Under the pieces are notes generated by a model. The model had not been told where the DNA came from and ran no database searches. It saw only the letters and a list, made by a program, of their open reading frames with translations. 64,000 nt of DNA from Perkinsus olseni (taxonomy: Eukaryota > Perkinsozoa > Perkinsida): positions 1 through 64,000 of the forward strand of contig JABANN010000096.1 in the NCBI GenBank assembly GCA_013115125.1, in the 5' to 3' direction. Positions 37,653 to 49,067 of the stretch are shown in pieces. The position numbers and the translations under genes were made by a program. How positions within the stretch are numbered: position 1 is the first letter of the stretch; each line of letters opens with the position of its first letter.

Positions 37653-38155
37653 GGTCAGTCCTGGACCAGGATCTGTTAGGATGCAAAAAGTGAGCTAATT
37701 TGCGATTTTGTTTTGCCCATGCGATGGTGAAAGGGGAAATTATGTTCTCACCTATTTTGTGCTTCTTCCCCATTATCAATGAGAATCTTCAGCCTCTTCT
37801 GGGCAACTCTGATGGTAGCAATGAAAATTGTGCGTCAACGGCTACCTCGTCATCATTTTAGGTCGCTCAAGTAGCTGTGGAGGCTGACCCGTCGAAGTAA
37901 GTAAAATCCTTGTCACCCGTCTCTGTACGCTACCAACTTGGACAGGGACAGTAGGCAGCTGCCTCCGCAACCACAGCTGCAAGTGTGGCCCGTTCCGAAG
38001 AAAATAGAAGTTTTGTCAGAGGGTGAGTTCATAGGTCATTCACTAGACAATAGTGTCGAAGTATAGTGTAAGTAATGACGTAAACAATCATTCAAGTCAA
38101 ATGGCCGTTAATGATGGAGAGGGGCCACTAGCATGACGCTCGATGATGTCAGTTT

Positions 38156-38314
38156 AACGGCAGGTGCTCCGCTCCCTTGTGGGTTGCCAGACATTCACTG
38201 AACCCAACAATTCAGAACTTGAGCCAAGATGACTACGGACTGACTTATACCATCTCATCAGTACTGATCGCACAACAACCAACCAGTGTTACCACAGCTG
38301 AAAGGGTGCACGCA
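38156..38314. repeat. Dispersed repeat, copy 2
   Basis: Partner of 25881-26040, same orientation, sharing the blocks GAGCCAAGATG and CCAACCAGTGTTACCA. Confidence 0.6.
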
Positions 38315-38674
38315 TTCACACTGAGATTGGGAGATAGACAACAATAAGACACTCCTTCAAGTCAGCACACTATCGTGGAGACTAGAGACACAGAAGGGAA
38401 TCACAACAAGTTTGCGTCACTAGTGAGCGTCAGAACCTGAGCTCAATCAAATGATGGAGAGATTTATGATTTCATGTCCATCACTGGTTTCCAAACACGC
38501 GGCCAAGAATTCGCAACAACAAGGGAGGGGGCAGACAGCCACAAGGCAAATAAAAATACATCAGCAAAGAGGTGCTCGAATCGAGGACCCGTGAAATGTA
38601 TTTTGCCCCACGGTGACACAGCTGGGCTATCACCAGTGATTCGGGGACCAGTCTATAAAAGGACGTTATCACAG

Positions 38675-41600
38675 ACGACCTCGACACCCCATCAATGGTT
38701 TCATGTTTGGCCAGATTCGCCGCCGAGGGACTTTCCCGATCGTTTCCATCTGTCTCTGTCCATTGACGAAGCTTCGTTCAAAGGATCGCCAATCTCGCCG
38801 CCACAGCTGCGCTTCCTGTACCACTACTACGGTCGTCCCACGAGAGGTCGGATTCGCGGTATCGCTCGTCTGGACGGGGAGTATCTTTAGGTCACTCTAG
38901 CCCGTTACATGTTCGGCTAAGCTACACCCCTTTTGGCAAGGAAGGGAGCTATAAGATTCTCTGCGATATTCCGTGGTGTAAGGGTAGAGCGAGTTCTTAC
39001 GAAGGAGCCGTCTATTTGTTTGGGACTATGGTGAGTTCTTGGGCGCCACCGCTATACCAACTTTTCCGTAACTTCAGCAACTTTTTGGATGAGACAGTTA
39101 CAGGAATCACCCTCTTGCCGCTTTTGCGTATTTCAGTATCGTTCAGGGTTGATTCGGCCGTCCTTTCCTAAAAACCTATATGCCCCAATTCTCCGCCTCA
39201 GTACAGAAAGCGGAGTTTGATTGTTCCCTCCTGATTTTGGGTGATCGTGGTTGGGTGTTCGCACGACAGGCTTCGAGCCTATGACCGTTGGGATCCGCCT
39301 TTTTTCGTGGAGGCTATCGAAGGCTTGTCTTCTGATCTCCCTCGCATTCGGTTCACTGCTAGTTATTTCGTCTATGGGCATAGATCGATTCATACTTCGA
39401 GTGCTCTCTTTCTATGGAATCTGTTTCGTATCAGATACAAATTATCGAGGGGTATCCCTATGTCAATCATACGGTCCCTCAGAAGTTCGTCATCGACGAC
39501 TATCCGTCATTCCCCCATAGAGGAATGCTTTTTGATACGGGAAGGCACTATCTCCCTATGGAGATCTTATATAAGAATCTTCAACTCATGTCGTTTAATA
39601 AGGTAAGATTTTTGTTCATGCACTTTTACAAGCGCGAGCTCTGGAAATTACCAAATATCAATTTCGAGTTTGACTTTGATTGGAGCATTTTGTCCGCTTT
39701 GCGAAGGCCTCTTAGCAGTAAGTACACGCTCAAAGTTCTGGTGAGTTCACAAGTACTTAAGTTCAGTAAGTTTAAGTAAGTACACTTTAAGAGACTCCTC
39801 CAGTGCGTGTTCTTTTTGCCTTTCTTTCTTCCACTATCGTCCTGTGTCATGCTTACCTACGCAAACGGCTCCGTTTCGATCGCATCGCCACTTGACGCTT
39901 TCCTCGGGTCAGATGAATGTCCTCCATTGGCACCTCACTGATGACATCGCCTTCTCGTTGGACCTAACCAGGGACCGAAGATACTCTCGTTTGCAAGAGG
40001 GAAATCCTTATCCCTATACGTACCGCCCTCCGACCTACTCTGTGACTGTCACTCTTCAACTTTAGATACTCCAAGCGAGAGATTATCAAGTTTGTCAAGT
40101 TTGCCAACCTGCTCGGCATTAAAGTCATACCGGAGATCGACGTGCCCGCCCACACTCAGAGTTGGATCCGAGGGTGAGCCGGAAGCGGGAGGTTAGGTGC
40201 TCCGCTCATCCCGTTCAACCTTGAGCGGGGCAAGGGCCCGTCCGGGGCGATCGCTATCCCTCCTGTTGGGAACTTCTGGTTTACAATGACCAGGATACTG
40301 GGCTGAGCGATGAGCAAGAAGTGCCCGGCCTTGGCAGCCAAGGCCAACTACCATCTCATCGTGATGCCATCTCAGGTCGCTTCATAGAACTTTGCGTGTA
40401 GCAGCTACTCGAAACCGGGCACTACCTTCCGCCGATTCTCTCATGAAGACGTGCTGGCCACAGGTCACAATGTCCATGCATATCCTTCGATTAACATTGT
40501 CGAACCAAACGTTGTCGATTTTCCGACTTTGGCCTATTTTTCGCAGACACGCACCCCCAAACGATACGTTCGCGACCTCTGTCGCGAGTTCCTTATCGAT
40601 ATTGGTTGACGCTTGATGCTCCGCGGTCAGTTTGCACATGAGCGCGCGCCGAAGCCGAGCTAGGAAATCTTGGCCGAGCTCACCCTAGCAGGGAAGAATG
40701 CAGTTTCTCTTCCCTGAAAATTTCCGCGGTATCCCCGGTTATTGGAGGAATGATCCATTACTCCCTGATGAACGTTCTCATCGAAGAAGCGCTTCTGTGT
40801 TGCTACGAAACCACAGTGCGACGGTGTTTGTCATAAGGCGGGTTGACGATAGTCGTCACCTATCGTCTGCAGGTACCCGGAACTGCAGGGCCATGCCCTC
40901 TACTGGATGGACCCAACGTCGAGTTATACTAAAGAATTTGTGAAAGGAGTGGTATCAGAAGTCGCTGACATATTTTACGGCGATAGGCGTCGTAGAGAAA
41001 CCTACAATGGTACTTCCTTTTCCCCCTCAGCGCCGTGTGATCAGAATTTAGGTGAACGCGTGGTCCATCTGGGTGGGGATGAGACCTGGGACGCATGGGA
41101 CACTCCGTACCTTCGCAACTGGACTAGAGACCATGGGTAAGGGTATGATCGATTTACTTAGCCGAGTATCACATAGTTTGTCTCTCGCGTACCAGAACTT
41201 GTAAATCTTGATTTTATCGCGCCTAATTTAGCTCTTTAAGATTTCGATCAGTATCTTGTTTTCTGTCAGATGCTACCATAACAAGACGGACCTTGTCGAC
41301 TACTGGCTGACTGAGGTCGTGGCAGATATCGCAGAATCTACTGGTATGACGTCATCATTGCGATTGAGCGTGGGTTAAGACTCCTTACTAGGTTCCAAGA
41401 TTACACTGTGGAATGACTTTCTTAATGACAACGCTGAGGCACTGTGGCCTGTCGATACCTGGCAGATTTGGCTGTACAACCCAGCCGAGACAGTCGAAGT
41501 AGGGACGTCCGGGTCGAGCCCGACCGTTATTGCGCATATTATTGTTACCATCATGAAATAGAAATTATTGTGGTTACGGTCAACTATTCGGATACGAATC

Positions 41601-43845
41601 ATCATGTAGTTTTCGATGAGAAATTTGGGACTGTCTGATCGCCGGCAGGAAGTTTCAAGTATTGATGGACCGAATCTCATGTGTGATGACATTGCCTTCT
41701 TCGTCTTCAGTTGGCGGAATCTGGTCGTCTGCCGAAGGGGAGCAGCGTGCTGTTCAGCCAAGCCTTCTATTTGGACGCCCTCCAGATGTGAGCTACCTTC
41801 TTTTTCCGTCGTCTTCTCTTAGCGCCGATCGAAGGTTGAAAAATGAAGGCTGTGGAATATTTGTCTCCGAAGAAGAATTGTCAAAGATTCTCCAGAGAAT
41901 TCTCAAGAATTCTCAGGAGTTACTACCCGTGGATATATCACTCGGATTGCCTTGGAAACTTAAGATATCTTCGAGACTCGTCAGTTGCCTGGCGTTCTAC
42001 TAAGAAAGAATTGCAGACCTTCTCACCACCTTTGTGGACATGAGCCATCCGAGCTCGCTGTGTGTTACGTATTCTGCCTCGAAGAATACAATCGCTTTGG
42101 CAGGACCTGGGCTGACTTTTACAAGGTCCCCTTCCGTGGAGACTGCTATGGTGTGATCAAGGGCGGAGAGGCTTGCATGTGGGGTACGTTACGACACCTT
42201 AGTGGCAATCTAGCGTCTCGAAGCACCCTTGAATGCCACTGTGGCAAGGGTGCTTCGAGACGCTATAATGAACGAAGATAAGAGGTTGACGCCGATCATC
42301 ATTTGCTTGGCATCTTAGCTTGATCTGATATGACACTTAATCCAAGCGGACGGATTGGCGCAAAATCATGAGTCCTACTTGAGAAACGACAGTTCTGCAA
42401 GAGCATGGGATAGCATGGGATCTCACGTTATCGATCGCTTCAAGTTATATGCTTTGAAAGGATAATTCGACCCTGCACTACTTCGCTTCGCACTCTCCCG
42501 CGCTCGTTTCTGGTCGGAGTCGCTGTTGGTTCTAAAGATACTTAGACCGATGGATCCATTGGGTTGGTTCATCCAACTTGGATGGATATCATCGACCCGT
42601 GTGGAATCTTGCGGTGCTTGTGCGCTTTGACTCCGGCGTTGGTAGTACCGGCTTAGCCAGACTTTGACCTTAGATGCGCTCGGTTCTTCTGGGCTCTACG
42701 CGCAATTGATTCTCTGATGGTTTGTCAGAAGTCATTCCTTGGCGTTTTTTCGGCATCTGTCGGTGACTCAGCCGTGCTCACGCCTTGTAGGTGAATTTGT
42801 GGACGCTAGCAACTTCATGTCGAGAGTATGGCCCCGTGCAAGTGCAATAGCCGAGAGGCTTTGGTGTGATGATCAATCGATCTGCCCACTCAACGAGAGC
42901 TGGGCTGTTCGAAGGCTGTCGAGGTGAGCTAGTGTACGTTTGGGTGCGCGTACTTTTCTACGAGTCAAGGAAGGTTTCTAGGAAAGACTCTCGGCACTCT
43001 CAGGCGGCAGCACACTTTTATTTCGGCAAACGCACCGAGCTTTGGCGGGGGTTGAGGAAAGGTTTAGAAGCGGAAAGTCTGAGCCGGCACTGCTGGCCCA
43101 GCAGGGATGTTCCAGCTTTGATGGAGAAACACAACGCGAAACATCGCCAGAAAGTTAGAGCGTACTCGCGAAGTCGTACGGCTCGTAATTCAAATTATCG
43201 TCCAATCTTTCTATCGATAAATTTGTTGATGGAGAAGTGTAAAGGCGTACTGAGTAATCCTGTATCATCGGAACTGCCCATTATATAACAGTGCTCCAAA
43301 TAATGTCAGAATACTTCCAAAAAGAGAGATATCTCTGTAACAATCACGAATCAGAACCTGTCTCTTGGATATGTCGTGTATAATTCGGATTGTGGTTCTG
43401 ATTCGGGTTTCTGTAGCAGCATTCGAGTGTTGGGCTAGTAGTCCTACCAACACGCCTGTTGTACCGTTGTGGACTACAGCTCGTAGTCGATCTATGCTGG
43501 GGTCTCCCAGTCTTTCTGGTGTGATATGTATGGTCAGATTCCGCTGCTTCATGTCGAGCTACGTCTTGAGGCATTCGGGTCCTGAGGAGACCTCTCCGCT
43601 GGGTTGGTTTCAGGACATCAGTGCCCCGGCGAGGTTCTATTCGTAAGGACGCTGAGCTGCGGTTGTTGTGGATGGAGTGGTATGGGAAATTTTGCAGGTT
43701 CAATTTGATCAAAGATCAGTGGTGGTGTCCCGAATGGAGCTCGAACCCGAACTCTGAGCACGAGGGAGAATACTATGGTGGGCGAGAGCATCGTTCCTTG
43801 AATCTCACCCTATGTGATAATATGATACATGCTTGGATGTTTTAG
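38675..43845 (+). CDS. GH20 beta-N-acetylhexosaminidase (5' exon missing from model)
   Basis: Fourteen exons: 38675-38831, 38891-39030, 39435-39602, 39913-40019, 40066-40173, 40873-41009, 41052-41136, 41270-41343, 41392-41498, 41711-41787, 42104-42183, 42791-42923, 43538-43642, 43698-43845. Phases close over 541 codons plus stop. GH20 enzymes remove terminal N-acetylglucosamine or galactosamine by substrate-assisted catalysis. Key sites are all present: LFDTGRHYL (substrate Arg), VLHWHLTDD, IPEIDVPAHTQSW, the catalytic Asp-Glu pair in HLGGDETW, GGEACMWGE and RVWPRASAIAERLW. The N-terminal domain starts around VWPDSPP. The signal-peptide exon upstream of 38675 was not identified. Intron positions and phases match the upstream paralogue, so the pair arose by tandem duplication. 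The intron 40174-40872 also holds an open stretch of unknown origin. Confidence 0.93.
42211..42265. repeat. Near-perfect palindrome in GH20 intron
   Basis: Arms of 21 bp (42211-42231 and 42245-42265) plus an inner 5-bp pair around a single central T at 42240; the left arm has a 3-nt bulge. Located in the intron 42184-42790 of the active GH20 gene. Confidence 0.9.
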
Positions 43846-44134
43846 CTAGCAACGCTCCTCAGCTCCGCTCCGAGCTAGAATGAGTTTATTCCATTTGCGC
43901 GCATCTTCCTCTCTGCCGTTGAGCGTGTCGAAACTCAGAGCTAGATCCCTCGCTTCCTTTGTGTTGAGCAATCTCCATCCAGAGAGGACACAAATCGGTC
44001 TCTATCGCCCTTGAAGTGAATGAGAGTCGGCTGAGAGAACCATTTACACTTTTTCAGAGGACGTCTTCGCTGTCGGGCCCGAGCTTTGATGGGGAGCTCA
44101 TCAAGACCAACTCATTATTGTCATTGTCTAACAG

Positions 44135-44323
44135 AAGATAGACTCCAGGTTGGAATCCTCGGCAGCTCACGCCGTAGATTCCTTCATTTTTATGAACTTC
44201 TTTGTCGAGTCGTGGTTAGTTCGTCATCAATACATTCCGCTGAGTCCGGGACTTCCGGACCGGGAGGGCGGGCAGGCGTCGTCGCCCTCCTGGGGATGGA
44301 GTTATGAATTTTCATATTATTCG
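44135..44323 (+). CDS. Candidate internal exon, unknown protein
   Basis: A 63-codon open stretch between a good acceptor (TCTAACAG) and donor (GTAAGT). It encodes KIDSRLESSAAHAVDSFIFM and then a Trp/Tyr-rich stretch ending WGWSYEFSYYS. Codon usage looks like the confirmed exons. No partner exon was identified. Confidence 0.3.
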
Positions 44324-44722
44324 GTAAGTATGAGGAAGCGGTTTAATTTGTTGTTTCGTGCGTAAGCTCATCACTAAGAATAATCCTCTTTGAGAAATCC
44401 GGCGTTGGACGTACGGAAAAGATTTTCATGCCAACTGTTCGCGTTGAGACCAGTCAATTCGCATTTGTGGGAAGGCCAAAGGTGAATTTTCATCGAAAGA
44501 ATGTTCCGAGTTCCAAGCAGAACTTTGAAAATTTTTCGAAAGGCTCCTCCAAGGCTAAGCTTCGAGCTTGAACCTCGCACCCCAAGGCTCGAGGCTCGGC
44601 TCGGGCTGCCGCCTGAAGCGGAAGGGGCAATAAGGCAATTAATTCCAAGGGGGGGCCATTAATTCGCCCCTTTGAGAGGGCCGAGGGGACCCGACGTCAC
44701 AGACTAATACCAGAGTAAAATG

Positions 44723-44759
44723 CCACTGGACAGAACTATCGGATAGTTCTGTCCAGTGG
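44723..44759. repeat. Perfect palindrome, 18-bp arms, one central base
   Basis: CCACTGGACAGAACTATC and its exact reverse complement flank a single G at 44741. Confidence 0.95.
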
Positions 44760-45325
44760 ATCCACCCAGCGGATCCTCCCATTAGGATCCGTCCATTACC
44801 GCCCAGCGGACGGCCAACGAAGTATGTCCCGCGGCGACTGCAGTATGCTGCATATTGTATGCAGTGTGGTGAACCCATGACTATGGGCCATAGCATCTAA
44901 CTAGCATGAAGGGTCATGTGACATGACTCATGTCGTAGGCGTGCAACTCCACATACTCAATCGCGGAGTGCTGATGTTGGCAAATTGTGTTCCCGAAATT
45001 CATTTTCTGCAAGTCCCAAGTTGGGAGTCCCAACCGGCGGGAATGCAACACAAAATTGAGCTTGTAGATGAAACAGGTAAACCCGAATCAATAGTCGATG
45101 TACGCCGAAACTGTGCCAAACCTATAGCACGGACAAGGCAAAAAGGTTAATGATCGTACAAGCTTGAATCGTGAAGATTCTTTATTGATCTGAAGATTAA
45201 TCTTGAAAGAAGATTAGCATGGTAATTATCGAGAAAAATGGTCGGGTCTACTTATTTAGCTCAAGAGTGAACCATCAAGGCATCAACTTGCGATGCGCGT
45301 CTTCGTGCCCCTATGACACTGCTTT

Positions 45326-46393
45326 TCATACGGATAAAAGAACGCGGCCGTTGGGGGCGCCGTTGCCTCCATTACCACCGGCACCTCCGTTGTCATTGCC
45401 CCCGCTGCCGCCTGGACCGCCATTGCCGCCATTATTATCGGCACCGTTGCCGCCAGAACCACCGTTGCCGCCAGGGCCGTCTGGGCCAGAGCTGCCGCCT
45501 CTGCCGCCTTGGCCGCCGCTGCCGTCATTATCGCTGCCACCGCGGCCGCCGGCACCGCCGTCCCCGCCAGCATTGCCGCCGCCACCATTACCACCATTAC
45601 CGCCATTTCCACCGTTGCCGCCAGGACCGAGAGGGCCGCCATTACCGCCGTTGCCACCGGCACCACCATTACCGCCCTGAAGGAGGCGACCATTAGGAGC
45701 ACCGTTGCCCCCATTACCACCGGTGCCTCCGTTGTTATTGCCCCCGCTGCCGCCTGGACCGCCATTGCCGCCATTATTATCGGCACCGTTGCCGCCAGAA
45801 CCACCGTTGCCGCNNNNNNNNNNNNNNNNNNNNNNNNNNNNNNNNNNNNNNNNNNNNNNNNNNNNNNNNNNNNNNNNNNNNNNNNNNNNNNNNNNNNNNN
45901 NNNNNNNNNCCGCCAGGGCTGTCTGGGCCAGAGCTGCCGCCTCTGCCGCCTTGGCCGCCGCTGCCGCCATTATCGCTGCCACCGCGGCCGCCAGCACCGC
46001 CGTCCCCGCCAGCATTGCCGCCGCCACCATTACCACCATTACCGCCATTTCCACCGTTGCCGCCAGGACCGAGAGGGCCGCCATTACCGCCATTGCCACC
46101 GGCACCACCATTACCGCCCTGAAGGAGGCGAAGAGCATTGCTTGACAAATAGCGACCGGTGAAGTGATCTAAAGCACTGATGGCGTAGTCATCATGAAAC
46201 TGTTTCATTGAATTGAATTGAATTGTTTCACAAGGATGCGCTACCTGTTTCATTGAAACAGGTAGCGCATCCTTGTGTCGGCATCCTGGGCAACCGGGAA
46301 GCTGAACTTTTCAACAGCGTCTTGAGGGCCATCGTCTTGAATGGCAACGACAAGAGAGATGATGAGCAGAGCAGCTACGACAGGAGGGGTCAT
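45326..46393 (-). CDS. Secreted glycine-rich repeat protein (interrupted, with gap)
   Basis: The minus strand encodes a signal peptide (MTPPVVAALLIISLVVAIQ from Met at 46393), a short acidic segment, then long GGNGGxGG repeats with units such as LQGGNGGAGGNGG, PLGPGGNGG and GGNAGGDGG. The repeat period is about 340 bp and at least two copies are seen. Such proteins are often extracellular or wall components; function here is unknown. The frame is broken twice: a 49-bp perfect palindrome (46229-46277) lies between the leader and the repeats, and a 96-N gap (45814-45909) joins two different frames, so the gap size is not real. The protein ends shortly after NGRVLLSV. Confidence 0.65.
45814..45909. 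other. Assembly gap (96 N)
   Basis: Ambiguous bases inside the glycine-rich repeat. The flanks overlap by CCGC when aligned to the neighbouring repeat copy, so zero or any whole number of repeat units may be missing. Confidence 0.99.
46229..46277. repeat. Perfect palindrome, 24-bp arms, one central base
   Basis: Two 24-bp arms flank a single T at 46253. The arm nearer the start codon is coding sequence of the glycine-rich protein (RMRYLFQ); the other arm is its exact inverse, after which the frame ends. Downstream the coding sequence resumes in the region FHDDYAISALDHF. Confidence 0.95.
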
Positions 46394-46399
46394 GTTCAC

Positions 46400-48500
46400 G
46401 GGAAAAATTGAACCGAACTGAACTGCACTCGTCAGAGCTTCAATATAAAGTAGAGATCCCATCCATTCCTGATTGGAGTTGATGCAAGGCAAATGAGAAT
46501 CGACCTCAGCATGGGTGCCACTGCATATGCCGTTAACGAATGTGTTTCTGCCGTTCGATAAGAATCAGACCCACGCGAACTTAAGGCAAAGAGAACGTGT
46601 AAACCAGAGATTGGCCTGTTTCGAGCTTCATTCAATAAACACGTCACGCTAAATGCGACAAATCACGCTGCGTGACTCACGCACATACACAAGGCGCCAC
46701 GAGTCGCAGCGCCGGAGCGTATTTACGGACCCGGTACGATGCTTTGATGATCAGAAACGATACGAAATGGTCGCACTGAGATGCCCAGAACATTAAGGCA
46801 CGGTAGGACGGCCGCTCTCTGTGCGTGTGAGTGAATATGATGGCATGTACGGGCGTAATATTGGGAGACATCAGAGAGACACGCTATGGGGCATAACTAG
46901 CGGCCTTCCCGTGCTGGATATTTGGCCTCCGCTCTTCTTGGTCTGAGGCTTGTATCGTCTCTTCTTGTGCTTAGTAGAGCTTCAGAGACTTCACTACGAT
47001 CCAAATGTAAGTCCACGTGACCGCAAGCTAGAGCAGTGATCGTAGACCAATGCACTGACCGAGAGAGCAAGGGGGCTGTCCCTGGGACATGTCCCTCGCC
47101 TTGCTCCGTCACTGTTTGTCAGAATGTAAAATAACGGGGAGACGATGAAGCGATTCACCGCTGAGAACTCAATACGCGAGACCAATAGATTGGGAGTAGG
47201 AACTCGGAGATGATCTCGGTGGTGGCTCTGTCGCATTGATTATTACAGTTGTACTTTGTACAGCAGTAACAGCACGCATGCTCAAAAAGCTCCGTCTTCG
47301 AGTTAGCGTCACGCTCGAAGAGGTTTCGTAACTTCTCACCAATTATTATTCACACTTTCTCCTTTTTTTCAAGTTGCAATACCTCGCTCCTGATAACTCG
47401 CATGCACTTCAGCGACGGCTAGTCTGCGTTGCGTCAACTCGCGGTGTGGGGGGTCCTTGATTGAGGCCGGCGCGGAGAGATCTGTATTGTATCGTTCAAT
47501 GGCTAGTTGCGACTCGCTGCAAGTCTTGGAGACTTACTAAGTCTGACTTGGTCTCCAGACTTATGCCATTCCAAGGTTCGGAAGATCTTTTGACGCTTCC
47601 GAAACCGTGGTGTAACTCTATCATTTTGCCAGTGACGTGGCGACAATGACATCTCGTGTTAGCGGCTGCAGACGGGCTATGTAATGGTGAACGTCGATGC
47701 TCAGCAATTGGTAGCTGGATGAAGGTGTACGAGTATTCGAAACATGAGTCCAAAATGTACGAGTATTCGATGTACGAGTCGTGAACATTTCGTAGCATAT
47801 GGCTGCGGTTAATACTCGACAATATCCTACCCAATACCTCCAATCTCGCAAAACCCGAGCGACCGCTGGCGAGCCTCCCCTCAGGGGAGGCCTTTTTGGT
47901 CAGGTGCCTTGGATTTTGTACTTTGCCCTGACGCGGCCAGCCGCTGGCTTCACTGACGGACTGTCAGTGACGGTATGTGACTCGGCCCGATCGCAGGTTT
48001 CCGCCGGCCGTCGGTGTTTGCAATTACCGTAAGCCCACACGGCGTCTGAATTTGGCGTGGTCCGAGCCTTGAGCAGCGAGGTTCGAACGGTGACGCTATG
48101 GCGTACCAAAGACCGTGACGCAGCACGGTGCACCAAAAACCAAAATGCCCCAAGAAAAAAACCGATTGTAGATATCTATGTGTAGGACTCACATACGAAT
48201 TTTCAGGGCCATATTCGCATGCTGTGGCTCACACTATTCGTCGACAGCTTAACCTGTGATTTTGATACTTCAGTGGTATTTGCACAGGGCAGACGGTTTA
48301 CATTGACCTCGTGGCCCCTATAATGGCTCAAATCTAATGATCAAAAACAGGACTATCTAGAAGGGAGCAATGGCTCTTTAATGGCGGGGTTCGCCCTCGC
48401 TCATTGATCTTGAGTAGCTTCTGCTGGGGTCATTCGGTTAGTATCTTTTCTGTGGGACGAGCGGGGAAAAGGTTGACATGTAGCTTCTGACCAGCAGTTG
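46400..48500. other. No gene recognised
   Basis: Short frames only. A direct repeat TGTACGAGTATTCGA occurs at about 47726 and 47757. A 9-bp-arm palindrome with a central C followed by a T run is at 47873-47891; it looks like a bacterial terminator but has no such role here. Confidence 0.4.
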
Positions 48501-48970
48501 AAGCCTCTGGTCTCCGAGATAGGACAAGGCGCGACACCCTACTGGCGTCAGTACGGAAGAGATGACGTCACGACAACGGCAAGTGCACTATCTCGCTGCA
48601 GTAGGTGTAGTTGTAGAACACTACACAAGTAGATTGGGCTCATAGTGAACGACATAGAGCAGATAGAAAGTTGGAGTAGTTGAGAGAATCGAGTGATAAT
48701 GCGAAGCTAGTATGAGCACAGCTCCATTCTGTTATGTAGACAGTGCACAGGGGTAACGCGAACTCAAACTTTTCCCAGGTCGAAAACTCGGACGGCCGAC
48801 GATCGTCTGCTGGACTCGCTGTCAAGCATTTGACGGCTCGAGCATGGTGCTCTGGCACTAGCCTGCTAGCTTGGGAGGCACAACTGGGACACGGGGTGTC
48901 CTCGTGTGCGTGCTATGTACATATCATTGCCTGCGCCCACACCCAGATGGACTACTCGTTTATCCGCTGG
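48501..48970 (+). repeat. Paralogous segment, copy with insertion
   Basis: Matches 60701-61088 from CCTCTGGTCTCCGAGAT through GGGTAACGCGAA to TTTATCCGCTG, diverged. Residue strings LLAW and a late YxFIRW or YPVYPL stretch correspond in translation. The 48.5-kb copy contains the 166-bp element, the 60.7-kb copy does not. Confidence 0.65.
48583..48748 (+). mobile_element. GTGCACT-ended 166-bp element, copy 3 (best preserved)
   Basis: Non-coding element starting GTGCACTATCT and ending AGACAGTGCAC, an imperfect 11-bp inverted terminal repeat. The paralogous site at 60780 runs straight from CGACGGTAGCGA to GGGTAACGCGAA with no element. This marks it as an insertion. No clear target-site duplication is visible. 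It resembles a miniature inverted-repeat transposon. Confidence 0.75.
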
Positions 48971-49067
48971 GAAGTTCATGCACGGGACTCGGACCGCATA
49001 GTGCAATATAGTAACAACTTACTGCTCAGTAACTTGTTTTGCAGTAGTGACCTCCATTTGAATAGTC

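Larger units (their letters stand above)
37035..38674. other. Intergenic between the GH20 genes
   Basis: Should hold the promoter and the signal-peptide exon of the second GH20 gene; I could not identify that exon. It contains a 13-bp-arm palindrome (37626-37652) and the second copy of the repeat described at 25.9 kb. Confidence 0.4.
43846..45325. other. Mostly unassigned, with small hairpins
   Basis: Apart from the candidate exon at 44135-44323 I see no gene. 44640-44900 is packed with short inverted repeats, including the palindrome listed below and CGGATCCT/AGGATCCG arms at about 44771-44792. Confidence 0.4.

Noticed and set aside
38474-38674. Open frame running into the second GH20 gene from upstream
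   Set aside because: It covers an intron-like stretch with a tRNA-like motif and no signal peptide; the acceptor at 38674 is a better start of the coding region.
44923-45150. HKIELVDETGKP reading, recalling the segment before a gypsy reverse transcriptase
   Set aside because: No reverse transcriptase follows, and the match is too short to support an element.
45313-46162. Long plus-strand frames rich in Pro, Ala or Arg/His
   Set aside because: They are antisense translations of the GGNGG repeat in other frames.
47873-47895. Hairpin followed by T run, like a rho-independent terminator
   Set aside because: The DNA is eukaryotic; the hairpin is one of the 1-nt-centre palindromes.
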